Shown: positions 11,623 through 22,172, numbered from the stretch's first letter. The stretch: 64,000 nucleotides of DNA from Victivallis sp. Marseille-Q1083 (GCF_903645315.1 NZ_CAHJXL010000001.1:1054001-1118000), one strand, 5' to 3'. Numbers and translations are program-made. The notes: a model not told the origin generated them from the sequence alone.

Positions 11623-13884
11623 ATGAAGATGAAACTTGCCGGTACCCTTTTGACCGCCATTTTGGCCACTGCCGCGGCGCTGGCGGCCGCGCCGCTGGTC
11701 GACAACGGCCGGAGCGACTACCGGATCGTCGTTCCGGCGGATGCGATTCCGGCGGAACGGACCGCTGCCGAGGAACTGCAAACCTTTCTGGCCGAAATCG
11801 GCGGTGTCGAACTGCCGATCGTCGCCGAAACCGACGGGCCGGCCATCCACGTCGGCCAATCGCCGGACGCCGCCCGGGCGCTCGGCATTGCCGACTGGCA
11901 GGAGTTGAAGCCGGACGAAATTTGCCTCAAGACGGTCGGCCTCGACCTCTATCTGGCCGGCGACCGGCCGCGCGGCTCGCTTTATGCAGTCTATGAATTT
12001 CTGGAACAAAATCTCGGGGTCCGTTTCTGGACCGCCGAAGTGACCGAGGTTCCCAAGCAATCGACCATCGAACTGCCGCTGCTCGATTACCGCTACGCGC
12101 CGCCGTTCGAAGTTCGGGCGGCCGGTTACGATCTGGCCCGTTCCGATCCGAAATTCGCCGCCCGGCTCCGCAACAACGGCCACGGCGTCGCCAATCCGCC
12201 GGAATGGGGCGGCGACGTGCAGTTGCTCGGCGGCGTTCATACGTTCAGCGACAATTCGCCGCTGATTTCGGTCCAGGAGTATTATGACGCGCACCCGGAA
12301 TGGTTTTCGGAGCGCAACGGCAAGCGGTTGAACCGGCACGTCCAGCTCTGCCTGAGCAACCCGGAACTGCGCCGGGAATTGACCCGCAAAGTACTGGCCT
12401 GGATCCGGTCCAACCCGAACTGCCAATACGTCTCCGTCTCTCAGAACGACAACCAGAATTACTGCCAGTGCGCAACCTGCACCGCTTTCGTCGAGGAGCA
12501 CGGCAACCAGGCCGATCTGCTGATCGACGCGGTCAACGAGGTGGCGGCGGAAGTCGCTCCGGAATTTCCGCACGTTCTCATTGAAACGCTCGGTTACAAT
12601 TATACCCGCACTCCGCCGGTAACCGTCCGGCCGCTGGACAACGTCATCGTCCGCTACTGCACCATCGAAGCGCAGAGCTTCCACTGCCTGACCGACCCGG
12701 CAAACCGGCAACTGGAAGAGGATCTGACCGGCTGGCGGCAGGTCGCCAGGCAATTGATGATCTGGAATTACGTGACCGATTTTCACAAATATTACCAGCC
12801 GCACCCCAACTGGCTGACGGTGGCGCCGGATCTGCAGTTGTTCCGCGACTGCGGCGCCATCAACGTCTACGAACAGGGTTCCTGGAATGGCGGCGGCGCC
12901 GCCGCCGACCTCGGCGACCTGCGCGCCTGGCAGATCAGCAAACTGCTGTGGAATCCCGACCTCGACCCGGAGGCGCTGGTCGAAGAGTTCGTCGCCGGTT
13001 ATTACGGTCCGGCGGCAGGGTACGTCCATGTTTACCTCGACTCGATGATCGAATCGGTCAACCGCCATCCGGAAAATATTGAAGGCTGTTACGCCCGCTC
13101 AACCAGCAGTTGGCTCGACGCGGATCTGCTGCTGCAAGCCTACTTCGCCATGGACGAAGCGCAACGGAAATTCCGGGACGATCCGGTTTACGGTCCACGG
13201 GTGGCCACCGCCGCCATCCCGGTCAATTGCACGTTGCTGGAACGGCCGGAACTGTTCGACAATGCCGCGCTGCGCGGCGTCGATTACCAGCAATTGCTGC
13301 AAACTACCGTGGCGGCCGTCAAGGCGGCCGGCGTCGACCGGTTGACCGAAGGCGGCCTCAGCCCGGAAGAGTGGCAAAAGAAGCTGGAGTGGCAGCACAA
13401 GCTGCGGACCGGCAACCTGGAAAATGATGGCAGCGCGCCGGCGGTGGCGGCCGGAAAAGCGTGCCATGCCTGGAGCGTCGAACGGGTCGCCGAACTGCAT
13501 TCGCTGGGCAATGAGCTGTTCTGGGAAACCGATCCGGCCGCCAGCGTCGGGCGGGCGGTCCGGATGCCGAACACCCACAATGAATGGCATCTTCAGAGTT
13601 TCGACTTCCCGCACGGCACCTTCGACCTCTACATGGAAGTGCGCTGCGACAGCGCCAAACCGTCCGGCAACGCGATCCGGATCGGCACTTACGACTGGAA
13701 CAGCCGGATCGAAGTGCCGAAGGATTTCCCGGCCGGAGACATCGCCGGCAAGGAGTACCGGACCGTCAAAGTCGGCCGGGTCGATTTGAAGGACAACATG
13801 TGTATTTTCATCGCGCCGATCATCAATCCGGCCGTTGAAAATATCTGGATCGACCGGCTCATCCTGGTGCCGGTCCAGCCCTAG
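11623..13884 (+). CDS. Secreted DUF4838-family protein (alpha-glucuronidase-like fold)
   Basis: 753 aa with signal peptide (MKMKLAGTLLTAILATAAALA). The N-terminal domain (DYRIVVPADAIPAERTAAEELQ, then HVGQSPDAARAL and RGSLYAVYEFLE) matches the GH67-N-like module that precedes DUF4838. The DUF4838 core has the characteristic CxCxxC (CQCATC, near residue 285) after a VSVSQNDNQ strand. The C-terminal 150 residues look like a carbohydrate-binding beta-sandwich. ATG 11623 has AAGG upstream; an alternative TTG at 11611 would overlap the pseudopilin stop. It is the last gene of the GntR operon, before a terminator. DUF4838 proteins are linked to uronic acid-containing glycans by fold only; activity is unproven. 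Confidence 0.85.
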   Translation: MKMKLAGTLLTAILATAAALAAAPLVDNGRSDYRIVVPADAIPAERTAAEELQTFLAEIGGVELPIVAETDGPAIHVGQSPDAARALGIADWQELKPDEICLKTVGLDLYLAGDRPRGSLYAVYEFLEQNLGVRFWTAEVTEVPKQSTIELPLLDYRYAPPFEVRAAGYDLARSDPKFAARLRNNGHGVANPPEWGGDVQLLGGVHTFSDNSPLISVQEYYDAHPEWFSERNGKRLNRHVQLCLSNPELRRELTRKVLAWIRSNPNCQYVSVSQNDNQNYCQCATCTAFVEEHGNQADLLIDAVNEVAAEVAPEFPHVLIETLGYNYTRTPPVTVRPLDNVIVRYCTIEAQSFHCLTDPANRQLEEDLTGWRQVARQLMIWNYVTDFHKYYQPHPNWLTVAPDLQLFRDCGAINVYEQGSWNGGGAAADLGDLRAWQISKLLWNPDLDPEALVEEFVAGYYGPAAGYVHVYLDSMIESVNRHPENIEGCYARSTSSWLDADLLLQAYFAMDEAQRKFRDDPVYGPRVATAAIPVNCTLLERPELFDNAALRGVDYQQLLQTTVAAVKAAGVDRLTEGGLSPEEWQKKLEWQHKLRTGNLENDGSAPAVAAGKACHAWSVERVAELHSLGNELFWETDPAASVGRAVRMPNTHNEWHLQSFDFPHGTFDLYMEVRCDSAKPSGNAIRIGTYDWNSRIEVPKDFPAGDIAGKEYRTVKVGRVDLKDNMCIFIAPIINPAVENIWIDRLILVPVQP

Positions 13885-13901
13885 AACCGCATTTTCGCGT
13901 C

Positions 13902-13950
13902 ACCGGAAAGACGGGCAATAATCAACCCTCGAATTACCCGTCTTTCCGGT
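13902..13950 (+). terminator. Terminator hairpin of the GntR-pseudopilin-DUF4838 operon
   Basis: A 14-bp perfect stem (13902-13915 with 13937-13950) and a 21-nt loop directly after the DUF4838 stop, followed by CTTTG rather than a long T run. It is probably a terminator or 3' stability element. Confidence 0.65.
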
Positions 13951-14052
13951 CTTTGCTGTATCGCTCTGGCGGCGATTTGATTTCCCGTCAACCCATTCGG
14001 CGGACTTCCATGCGTTTTATCGCTTTTTATCGCAAGCGGACCGGAAAAGTAG

Positions 14053-14081
14053 TTGTTTTTCGTACCATTTTTCACTATATT
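14053..14081 (+). promoter_or_regulatory. Sigma-70 promoter of the GH32-like gene
   Basis: TTGTTT at 14053-14058, 17-bp spacer, TATATT at 14076-14081, about 39 bp before the ATG. Confidence 0.7.
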
Positions 14082-14119
14082 TATCTTCAAACCGATTTCA
14101 AAACCGGAAAGGAAAGAAG

Positions 14120-16237
14120 ATGATCGAACTAGTGATGCTGCTCTATTGTTTCTCCTCCGTTCTGCCGCCGACCGCAAGCCTGACAAGCGACCGGCCGCAA
14201 GCCTGCCTCGCCGCCGCGCCGACCGAAGCGGGGTTCTCCATCCAGTTGACCGCCGCCCTCTCCGACGCGCCCGCTTCGGCAGTGCTGCTGGAAATTCCGG
14301 ACGCCGTCGTCCTGCGGCTGCGGCAGGCCGGCACCGATCCGGCCGAGAATGCCGAAGACCGGCGGCAGAATTACGTCAACTATCAACTGCCGGACGGCAG
14401 TTGTCCGGTACTGGAAGCCGTCCTGACGCTTCACTCCGAGGCGCATCCGGATTGGCGCGAAATGCGCATCGGTTTTCCGCTGGCCCGGCTGGAACGGCTG
14501 GACGGCGTACGCCAAATTACGCTGCAATTCACCGGCGCGCGCTGGCAGATATTTGCCGACGGCAAATTGATGGACGAAGATTTTCCGGTCGGCTTCCCAC
14601 GGTGGCAGCAGTCCGCCGAATGGCGCATCGATCCGGCGCTGGTCTCCGGCGCCGAACTCCGGCAGCCGTCCGTCCGGGCCGAATCGCGGCCGGCGGCGGG
14701 CGCCCCGCGAAAAGGCATTCAGTATTTCACGCCGGAGGGCCACAACACCTGGGTCGGCGATGTCGTCACCTTTTTCCATGCCGGCCGTTATCACATCTTC
14801 TACCTGCTCGACCGGCGGCATCACTCCAGCAAATTCGGCCAGGGCGGCCACTATTTCGCCCACCTGTCCAGCACCGACTTGCGCCACTGGACCGAACACG
14901 AACCGGCCATCGACCTGACCGAACAGTGGGAAACCTGCGGCACCGGCACCGTATTTTTTCACCACAATCAGTATTACTTTTCCTACGGGCTGCACACCAC
15001 CAGGATGGTTCCCTATGAAAAAACCGCCCTGCCGGCACAGTGGGATTATCTGGAAAAGCACGGCGAAACCGGCATTTTCCATCCCGGCGAATACGACGGA
15101 TACCCGGCCGGCTCCACCTATGCGGTCAGCGACGACGGCATCCACTTCGAAAAGACCGGCATCCTGATGCATCCATGTGAAAATCCAAGCATCTATACGC
15201 TGCCGGACGATTCACTGCTGCTGTTCGCCGGTTACGGCGCCAGCGGCTCCTGGCGGGCCGCCCGGCAGCCTGGTCACTGGGTTTGTGAAAATCCGGATTT
15301 TCCTCCGTACGGCAAACAATCCGTCATGCGCAACTCGACCGAATGCCAATGCTATTTCCAGTGGAACCAATACCATTACCTGCTCGGCGGCTTCAGCGGT
15401 TTCTGGATCAGTCCGACCGGCGAAGCGGGCAGTTACATCGATTCGGCGGCGGCCGGGTCCGATCCTTACGACGGGCTGGGCGTTCCAATGGTCGCGGAAT
15501 TCACCGGCAACCGGCGGATCATGGCCGGCTGGCTCGGCGGACTCGGCTGGGGCGGTTATCTGGTGCTGCGGGAACTGGTTCAATACCCGGATGGCCGGCT
15601 CGGCCTCAAATGGCCGCCGGAGGTGGTGCCGCCGACCGCCGAACCGATGTCGCTGGCCACCCGTCTCTCCCCGGCCGAATTACACGGCGACGGCCGGGCT
15701 TTCGGTGAACTTCCGGCCCAATCCTTCCGGCTGGACCTGGACATCGACCCCGGCAAAACCGCCGCCGGCCGGTTCGCCATCCGGCTGACCGGCGCGGCAG
15801 GCCAGCCGGGTTGTGAATTGCAACTGCGCCTCGGGGAACGCTACGCCCAGTACGGCAGCGCCGACGGCAACCGGTTCGCCGCGGCGATTCCGAGCGCCCG
15901 GGAACTGATCGCGGCGGAGTGTCCGGAACTCGAAGCCGCCACCCATTTGAAAAATCCCAATCTGCACCAGCGCGGCGGCAATTTCGCCATCGAACAAGTC
16001 GACGGCATGGACCGGCCGTTCCATTTGAGCCTGCTGGTCTATCATGATCCCAAAATGAACGGTTCGATCGTCGACGCGGAAATCGCCGGTCAAAGAACGC
16101 TGATCAGTTGCCGGCCCGGCCTGACGGTTTCGCAACTCGTCCTGGCAGCCGACGCGCCGGACCTGGAGGTCCGCAATCTGCAACTGGCGCCGCTGCAGCC
16201 GGACTCCGACTCGATAAGCACGGCCGGGCGGAGGTAG
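14120..16237 (+). CDS. Secreted GH32/GH43-like five-bladed beta-propeller protein
   Basis: 705 aa with hydrophobic N-terminus, a leading domain of about 200 residues, and a beta-propeller resembling clan GH-J (GH32). HNTWVGDVVTFFHAGRYHIF (about 209-228) aligns with the WMNDPNG nucleophile block and keeps its Asp; STDLRHW and the WETCGTGTVF strand follow; STECQC may hold the acid/base Glu. The usual RDP motif appears as ENP, so it is not a standard invertase/levanase. The C-terminal 180 residues look like the GH32 beta-sandwich. It has a strong AAAGGAAAG ribosome site and its own promoter, and is monocistronic. Substrate unknown. Confidence 0.7.
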   Translation: MIELVMLLYCFSSVLPPTASLTSDRPQACLAAAPTEAGFSIQLTAALSDAPASAVLLEIPDAVVLRLRQAGTDPAENAEDRRQNYVNYQLPDGSCPVLEAVLTLHSEAHPDWREMRIGFPLARLERLDGVRQITLQFTGARWQIFADGKLMDEDFPVGFPRWQQSAEWRIDPALVSGAELRQPSVRAESRPAAGAPRKGIQYFTPEGHNTWVGDVVTFFHAGRYHIFYLLDRRHHSSKFGQGGHYFAHLSSTDLRHWTEHEPAIDLTEQWETCGTGTVFFHHNQYYFSYGLHTTRMVPYEKTALPAQWDYLEKHGETGIFHPGEYDGYPAGSTYAVSDDGIHFEKTGILMHPCENPSIYTLPDDSLLLFAGYGASGSWRAARQPGHWVCENPDFPPYGKQSVMRNSTECQCYFQWNQYHYLLGGFSGFWISPTGEAGSYIDSAAAGSDPYDGLGVPMVAEFTGNRRIMAGWLGGLGWGGYLVLRELVQYPDGRLGLKWPPEVVPPTAEPMSLATRLSPAELHGDGRAFGELPAQSFRLDLDIDPGKTAAGRFAIRLTGAAGQPGCELQLRLGERYAQYGSADGNRFAAAIPSARELIAAECPELEAATHLKNPNLHQRGGNFAIEQVDGMDRPFHLSLLVYHDPKMNGSIVDAEIAGQRTLISCRPGLTVSQLVLAADAPDLEVRNLQLAPLQPDSDSISTAGRR

Positions 16238-16313
16238 ATCGGTTGATCGCCGGCGTCAACCGCGTCCGGCTCTGCGACGCCGGCCCGGCTGCGCCACTCC
16301 GTCATTTTCCCGG

Positions 16314-17678
16314 TCAGTGCGCCAACAGGCGCAGAATCGCACTTTTCCACTCGGTAAACGGCGGATAACGCAACGGCCAGTCGAACCAGGCCCCTTTGAC
16401 CATCACCGACTTGATATGGCTGAAGGTATCGAAGCTCGCCTTGCCGTGATAGGCGCCCATGCCGCTGTCGCCGACGCCGCCGAACGGCAACTTCGGATTG
16501 ACCAGCTGCATGACCGTATCGTTGACCACCAGCGATCCGGACGAGGTCGCCGATGCGACAAACCGGCGGGTGGCGCGGCGGCGCGAAAACAAGTACAGCG
16601 TCAACGGCTTCGGACGGGCATTGATCGACGCCACGGCCTCTTTCAATGATTCGTAACTCAACACCGGCAGGATCGGGCCGAAAATCTCCTGGGCCATCAG
16701 CGGATTGTCCCAGTCGATATCGTCGATAATCGTCGGCGCGATGTACAAGCTGTCCGGCTCTTTTTCGCCGCCGCAGATCAACCGTCCTTCGCCGAGCAGC
16801 CGGCACAGCCGGTCATAATGGCTGTTATTGACGATCCGGCTGAAATCCGGACTGTCCTGCGGATTGTCGCCGAAAAATTCCCGGACATACCGCCGCAGCA
16901 ACCGGGTGAGCTCGTCCTTGACCGAACTGTGAACCAGCAGGTAATCCGGCGCAACGCAAGTCTGCCCGGCGTTGAGGAACTTGCCCCAGACGATGCGCCG
17001 GGCCGCCAATTTCAAGTCGGCATCCGGTTCGACCAGGCACGGGCTTTTGCCGCCCAGCTCCAGGGTGACCGGGGTCAAATTGCGCGACGCCTTTTCCAGC
17101 ACCAGGCGGCCGGCCGTCATGCCGCCGGTAAAGAAAATATAATCGTAGTTTTCGGCCAGCACCTCGTCCCACGGCGCCACCGTCACCGTCACATGGCCGG
17201 GCTCGAAACACTCGCCGAGCAGCCGTTCCAGTTCATGCGCAGTCACCGGCGCCTGATCGGACAATTTGACGATCGCCGTATTGCCGGCGGCCAGCGCGCC
17301 GATCAGCGGCTCCAGCGCCAGCAGAAACGGATAATTCCAGGTCGCGCCGATCAGGACCGTGCCGTAAGGCTCCGGCAGCAGGCGCCCTTTGCCCGGCCAG
17401 TTGAACGACGAAAGTCCGACCCGCTTCGGACGGGCCCAACGCGTCAAATGCCGCAACGTATATTTCAGGCAGTTCAGAATCGGCAGGTATTCCGACAGCG
17501 TCGCTTCGAAATCATTTTTGTGCAGATCGGAAGCCAACGCATGCAGAATCCGTGCCCGGTTCTGCCGGATCGTCTGCTGCAGCGCCTTCAGCGTCCGGCG
17601 CCGATAGACGAGGTCGCGGCTGCGGCCGGAAGCAAAAAATTCCCGCTGGGCGGCAACAATTGTACTGATTTTTTCCAT
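16314..17678 (-). CDS. Aldehyde dehydrogenase (ALDH3-like)
   Basis: 454 aa, the short length typical of class 3 / fatty-aldehyde dehydrogenases. It shows the cofactor segment GATWNYPFLLALEPLIGALA, the general-base TLELGGKSPCLV, the nucleophile NAGQTCVAPDYLLV and the C-terminal PFGGVGDSGMGAYHGK block. It should oxidise aldehydes to acids with NAD(P). The gene begins on the base after the alanine racemase stop, so the two are co-transcribed. The functional reason for that pairing is not obvious. Confidence 0.94.
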   Translation of the reverse strand: MEKISTIVAAQREFFASGRSRDLVYRRRTLKALQQTIRQNRARILHALASDLHKNDFEATLSEYLPILNCLKYTLRHLTRWARPKRVGLSSFNWPGKGRLLPEPYGTVLIGATWNYPFLLALEPLIGALAAGNTAIVKLSDQAPVTAHELERLLGECFEPGHVTVTVAPWDEVLAENYDYIFFTGGMTAGRLVLEKASRNLTPVTLELGGKSPCLVEPDADLKLAARRIVWGKFLNAGQTCVAPDYLLVHSSVKDELTRLLRRYVREFFGDNPQDSPDFSRIVNNSHYDRLCRLLGEGRLICGGEKEPDSLYIAPTIIDDIDWDNPLMAQEIFGPILPVLSYESLKEAVASINARPKPLTLYLFSRRRATRRFVASATSSGSLVVNDTVMQLVNPKLPFGGVGDSGMGAYHGKASFDTFSHIKSVMVKGAWFDWPLRYPPFTEWKSAILRLLAH

Positions 17679-18812
17679 CTATTTTTCCACATAAATTCTG
17701 GCGCAGCGCGTTCCGAACGAACACAACAAATCGTAGACATGCGTTCCCTTGAGCCGCGCCCACTCTTCCAACGTAATCTGCCGGTCGCCGTCCCGGCCGA
17801 TGCAAGTAACTTCATCCCCCCACTCCGCTTCCGGCACCGCACTCAAATCCACCGTCGTATAATCCATCGACAACCGGCCGAGAATCGGGCAGAGCCTGCC
17901 GCGCACCAGCACGGCGCCGGTATTCGACAGCGCCAGCGGCAGCCCGTCGGCATACCCGGCAGCGATGGTTCCGACCCGGGTTTCCCGCGGCAAAACGCAA
18001 GTCCGGCCGTAACCGACCGAATATCCTTCCGGCAGCACCCGGACCGCCGCCAGCCGGGTCTTCAGGGCGACCACCGGCTGCAGGCGCATCGACCGCCGGA
18101 CATCGTTGTCATAATATCCGTACAGATTGAAACCGGCCCGGACGCAGTTGAACGGCGGCTGCCGGGTTTCCGCGAAATTGTTCAAGGCATCGCTGGCCGC
18201 CATATGGATCTCCTCGAAACCGATGCCATCCAGCGCCAACTCTTCCAGCAGCCGTTTCATCTTCTCCACCTGGCCGACCGTAAACGGGTCCTGCCCGTCG
18301 AACGCCGATGAACAATGCGAATAGATTCCGGTCAACTGCAGATTGGGCAACCGGCTGATCGCGACAATTTCCCGGCGCGCCCGCCCGGCCAGCATTCCCA
18401 GCCGGCCCATGCCGCTGTCGATCGTCAACTGGCCGTAGACGACCCGGCGCTGCCGGACCGCCTCGGCGCTCAACAGCTCGGCCATCGCCAGATCGTTGAC
18501 CGGACAGATCAAGCCGGCGTTCACCGCCGGCATCACTTCCGCCGGCAGCAGGTTGCCGAGAATCCGGATCGGCAGTCCCAGTCCGACCAGTTGCAGCGCC
18601 TCATTTAGCTCCGCCACTCCGAACCCGTCGGCGCCGGCCTGTTTCAGCGCCCGGGCGATCGGCAGCACGCCAAGCCCATAGGCGTTGGCCTTCAGAATCG
18701 CGATGACCTTGCACGGCGCCACGTATTGTTTGACGGTGCGGAAATTCTCCCGCAACGCCTTCATATCGATCTCCAGCCGCACCCGGCTCTCATGATCCAC
18801 GTCGAAAAACAT
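17679..18812 (-). CDS. alr: Alanine racemase
   Basis: 377 aa PLP fold-type III enzyme that interconverts L- and D-alanine for peptidoglycan. The PLP lysine is K41 in [20 protein letters not shown] and [12 protein letters not shown] mark the barrel; the second catalytic Tyr lies in [17 protein letters not shown] is in the C-terminal domain. GGAGG stands shortly before the ATG. It is the upstream gene of a two-gene unit with the aldehyde dehydrogenase. Confidence 0.94.
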   Translation of the reverse strand: MFFDVDHESRVRLEIDMKALRENFRTVKQYVAPCKVIAILKANAYGLGVLPIARALKQAGADGFGVAELNEALQLVGLGLPIRILGNLLPAEVMPAVNAGLICPVNDLAMAELLSAEAVRQRRVVYGQLTIDSGMGRLGMLAGRARREIVAISRLPNLQLTGIYSHCSSAFDGQDPFTVGQVEKMKRLLEELALDGIGFEEIHMAASDALNNFAETRQPPFNCVRAGFNLYGYYDNDVRRSMRLQPVVALKTRLAAVRVLPEGYSVGYGRTCVLPRETRVGTIAAGYADGLPLALSNTGAVLVRGRLCPILGRLSMDYTTVDLSAVPEAEWGDEVTCIGRDGDRQITLEEWARLKGTHVYDLLCSFGTRCARIYVEK

Positions 18813-19189
18813 CTCCGCCTCCGGCGGTCCGCTTCGCCAAACCGGACCGCTTTTTGTATTTTCTTTTCCTTATAAATTACAATCTCCGGCCGATAAATGC
18901 AAGTCCCGCCCCGCAGGCCGCCGCTATAGATTTGTCAATCCGCCCCGCGCAGATCCCCGCTTTCCGGCCGGCGGCTGGCCGCCATCCATTCCCATCGGTA
19001 ATTTTCCTCAATGCCAATATCATACCCTGTCTGCACCTCCCGGCGGGCGTCCGGGGGCATCCAATGTTAAAAATATCCGTTTTTATGATACTTTTATCCA
19101 TTGTTTATTTCGCTTTTTTCCACTATAATATTATTATGGTAAACATCGGAATGAACGAAACACAACCCATCCAGGAAGGAAGGATCGAA
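18813..19189. other. Intergenic region between alr and a pseudopilin operon
   Basis: Divergent gap with no credible ORF. The only clear signals are the plus-strand promoter at 19101-19129 and a purine-rich ribosome site (AGGAAGGAAGG) before 19190. Confidence 0.6.
19101..19129 (+). promoter_or_regulatory. Sigma-70 promoter of the pseudopilin-DUF6259 operon
   Basis: TTGTTT at 19101-19106, 17-bp spacer, perfect TATAAT at 19124-19129, about 60 bp before the start codon. Confidence 0.8.
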
Positions 19190-19858
19190 ATGAAAAAATT
19201 CACGCTCATCGAATTGCTCGTTGTCATCGCCATCATCGCCATTCTGGCCAGCATGCTGCTGCCGGCGCTTTCCAAAGCCAAAGCGGCGGCCCAGAACATC
19301 ACCTGCGTCAACCACCTCAAGCAGCTCGGCCTGGCCTGCATCATGTATGCCAACGACAACAACGATTACCTGCCGGACAACGGCCAGGACAGTTCCGGCA
19401 ACTGGTGTTCCTATGATTTCAGGCAACCCAATGCCACGGCATCGCTGCGCGATTACATCGGCCGGCAAAAGCTGGATACCGACGGCCAGGTCGGCAACAA
19501 TCCGGCCATCTTCTATTGTCCGGTGATGCTGGGCAACACCTGGAACACCGGCATCGACAGCACCGACGACAATGTGTTCGGTTATTACTACTTCGGCTGG
19601 AAAGAAAATTATCCGCCTTACAGTCAGAGCTCGGTCCGGACGACGGAAACCGAAACCTTCTGGTACAAATCCAACTGGTTTGCCAGCGAAGGCCCGCGCG
19701 ATGTCATTTTCATCGACCTGTTTTTCGTCCAGGGGGATGTCCATGCCGAAGTTCAGCAGGTTCACCAGCCGGGCCGCAACGGCACCACCGTCGCCGGCTC
19801 GAACATCCTGCGCCTCGACGGTTCGGTCCACAAGCAGGCGCCGTACGAAGGGAAATAA
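19190..19858 (+). CDS. Pseudopilin (prepilin-type N-terminal methylation domain)
   Basis: 222 aa, [20 protein letters not shown] with the shortest leader of the set (three residues before F). A single helix is followed by the shared [16 protein letters not shown] stretch and a variable globular part. The C-terminus has [14 protein letters not shown], a degenerate form of the family's C-terminal DG motif. ATG 19190 is chosen over a long upstream extension because of the strong AGGAAGG site and the leader. It is co-directional with, and 39 bp before, a DUF6259-type protein. Confidence 0.88.
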   Translation: MKKFTLIELLVVIAIIAILASMLLPALSKAKAAAQNITCVNHLKQLGLACIMYANDNNDYLPDNGQDSSGNWCSYDFRQPNATASLRDYIGRQKLDTDGQVGNNPAIFYCPVMLGNTWNTGIDSTDDNVFGYYYFGWKENYPPYSQSSVRTTETETFWYKSNWFASEGPRDVIFIDLFFVQGDVHAEVQQVHQPGRNGTTVAGSNILRLDGSVHKQAPYEGK

Positions 19859-19897
19859 AGAACGCGACTCAATTCCTTATCAACGGAGCAAAATATC

Positions 19898-22123
19898 TTG
19901 AAAAATAATTTACTCTGCCTTCTGCTGATCATGGTGACAATCACTCCATTGCGGGCGAAAACTACCACCCCCATCGTCCTCGCCAACCGGGATCTGCAAC
20001 TGACCTTTGCCGATGCTTCGAAAGGCTTCGGCTGCCTGGAATTGCGCAATTGCCGCGATGGTGCGGTCTTCGGGCCCGGCGACGACGCCGATGCCCCGTT
20101 GCTCTGGCAAATCAAACTCTCTTCCGGCGGACGGCTCGAAGGGCAGACGGTTTCCCGTTATACCGAAGGCGGCATTCTGGTCTCCGAAACGCTCAATTCC
20201 GACCAGGGGCTTCTGACGGTGTCCAATCTCGACGACTGCCGGCGCAGTTGCACCCGGCAGACGATCGACGGCATCCGGCAATTGACTTTCCACTGGAACG
20301 ACATCGCCCTCCCCGGCGGCGCCGGCACGCTGCAGGTCAGTTGCACATTTCGCCTGCCGGCGGAGCACGGCATGGCGACCGGCACGCTGACCGCGGAACT
20401 GCAGTCGGATACCTACGCCTTTGAAAGCTCGGTTTTTCCGATTTTATCCGGTCTGGCCGCGCCCGGCGATTACGATCTGCTGGCGCCCCGGCTGACCTTC
20501 GGCGCCCAGTTGTTCCGGGCCAACCGGCAGGCCTTTTCGCTCACCTATCCATCGATTATGGCCCAGGTCGAATATCTCGCCTTGTTCCGGCCGGAACAAG
20601 GTGGCTTGTATTTCGGTCTCCATGATCCGGCCGGTTCCACCAAGACCATCTCGGTCGGCAGCGATGCCGGCATCGCCGTCGAAGCGATGGCATCCGACGC
20701 CGGACGGCCCGGCCATTCCAGGCTGATCGACTACCAATTCGCCGTCGCGCCGGCCGACGACGCCTGGGAAGCCGGCCGCCGTTACCGGCAGTGGGCCGTC
20801 ACCCAACCGATGCTCTCCAAAGGCAAACTGAACCAGCGAACCGATCTGCCGGCCAATTACCGGGACATCGACCTGTGGCTGAACGTCTCCGGCTCCCCGG
20901 CGGAGCTGAAAGCCATTTACGACCGCGCCAAAACGGAGGTCGACGGCATTCTGGCGATCCACTGGTACAATTGGAACGAACACAAATTCGACACCAATTA
21001 TCCGTTCTTCCTGCCGGCCCAACCGGGATTCGAAGCGGTAACGCGGGAAATTACCGCCAACGGCGATTTCGTCGTCCCCTATCTCAACGGCCACCTCTGG
21101 GACAGCACACTGCCGAGCTATGCCACCGACGGCACCGCCGCCGCGGTCAAGAACCGTTCCGGTCAAATTCATCTGGAGGACTACCACTCCGGCGTAGCGC
21201 TGGCGCCGATGTGCCCGGCTTCCGCCATTTACCAGCGGGCGTTGCAGCAGCAGTGCCGCCAGTTGATTGCGATGGGCGTCAACGGCATTTATCTCGACCA
21301 GATCGGCCAGTTGATGCCCGGCCAATGTTTCGATGCCACCCACGGCCATCCGCTCGGCGGAGGCAATTTCTGGGTGGAAGGTTATCGCGAATTGCTGACG
21401 CCGCTGCTGGAAGAGGCGCCGGGCAGCATATTTTTCGCCACCGAAAATGCGGCGGAACCTTACGGCGATGTCATCACCAGTTGCCTGGTCTGGACCGAAA
21501 TCACCGGCGAAGATTTCCCGGCGCTGTCCCAGGCGTATTCGGGTTATATCAATTATTTCGGCGCCCTCTCCTTCGCCGATGACGATCTGCCCAGCTTCGC
21601 GGCCGCCCAGAAACGCGGCGTGCTGTGGGGACTGGTCCCCGGCTGGCTCAGTTGGCTGCACGGCCGGAAACCGGAGGACCGAACGCCGGAATCGGCGGCG
21701 ATGCTGGCTTACCTCAACCGGGTAATCGCCTGGCGTCGGACGCTGGCCGATCACGTCAAATACGGTCAATTGCTCGACGGCGTCCACTTCAGCGACCCGG
21801 TGCCGGAAATCGTCGTCAAATGGAACCGCATGGGCGGCGAAACCCATTCCGAAGCGTTGTTGTCCGGGACCGTATGGCTCGCCGACGACGGCAGCCTGGC
21901 GGTGCCGCTGGCCAACATCGGCGCCGAAGCGCGCGTGGCGAAATTCCGCTTCCGGCCGGAACGTTACGGCTTGACCGCCGGTCCATACCGGCTTTACAGC
22001 GTCGCGCCGGACGGGCGGCGCACCCTGCTGACGTCCGACGCCTCAACTCCGCTGGAAGCCGCATTGCCGGTGCCGGCCTACGACTTCGCGGCAGTCATCG
22101 CCGAACCGGTTGAAGCGCGGTAG
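19898..22123 (+). CDS. Secreted DUF6259-type protein, putative glycoside hydrolase
   Basis: 741 aa, TTG start with CGGAG upstream, and a signal peptide (LKNNLLCLLLIMVTITPLRA). The N-terminal half is a beta-sandwich with EQGGLYFGLHDPAG, typical of DUF6259. The second half looks like a TIM barrel: ILAIHWYNWNEHKFDTNYP, GVNGIYLDQIGQLMPGQC, FFATENAAEPYGD. Candidate catalytic acids are the Asp in YLDQ and the Glu in TENA, by analogy with barrel glycosidases. It forms an operon with the pseudopilin in front and ends at a strong terminator. Family assignment is from memory of these motifs; activity is unknown. Confidence 0.72.
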   Translation: MKNNLLCLLLIMVTITPLRAKTTTPIVLANRDLQLTFADASKGFGCLELRNCRDGAVFGPGDDADAPLLWQIKLSSGGRLEGQTVSRYTEGGILVSETLNSDQGLLTVSNLDDCRRSCTRQTIDGIRQLTFHWNDIALPGGAGTLQVSCTFRLPAEHGMATGTLTAELQSDTYAFESSVFPILSGLAAPGDYDLLAPRLTFGAQLFRANRQAFSLTYPSIMAQVEYLALFRPEQGGLYFGLHDPAGSTKTISVGSDAGIAVEAMASDAGRPGHSRLIDYQFAVAPADDAWEAGRRYRQWAVTQPMLSKGKLNQRTDLPANYRDIDLWLNVSGSPAELKAIYDRAKTEVDGILAIHWYNWNEHKFDTNYPFFLPAQPGFEAVTREITANGDFVVPYLNGHLWDSTLPSYATDGTAAAVKNRSGQIHLEDYHSGVALAPMCPASAIYQRALQQQCRQLIAMGVNGIYLDQIGQLMPGQCFDATHGHPLGGGNFWVEGYRELLTPLLEEAPGSIFFATENAAEPYGDVITSCLVWTEITGEDFPALSQAYSGYINYFGALSFADDDLPSFAAAQKRGVLWGLVPGWLSWLHGRKPEDRTPESAAMLAYLNRVIAWRRTLADHVKYGQLLDGVHFSDPVPEIVVKWNRMGGETHSEALLSGTVWLADDGSLAVPLANIGAEARVAKFRFRPERYGLTAGPYRLYSVAPDGRRTLLTSDASTPLEAALPVPAYDFAAVIAEPVEAR

Positions 22124-22140
22124 CCCGGCTCCGCCCGATG

Positions 22141-22172
22141 GCCCGGCTGGTTTCAGCCGGGCTGTTTTTTTG
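22141..22172 (+). terminator. Intrinsic terminator after the DUF6259 gene
   Basis: GCCCGGCTG/CAGCCGGGC stem (22141-22149 with 22154-22162) followed by TGTTTTTTT. Confidence 0.88.
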
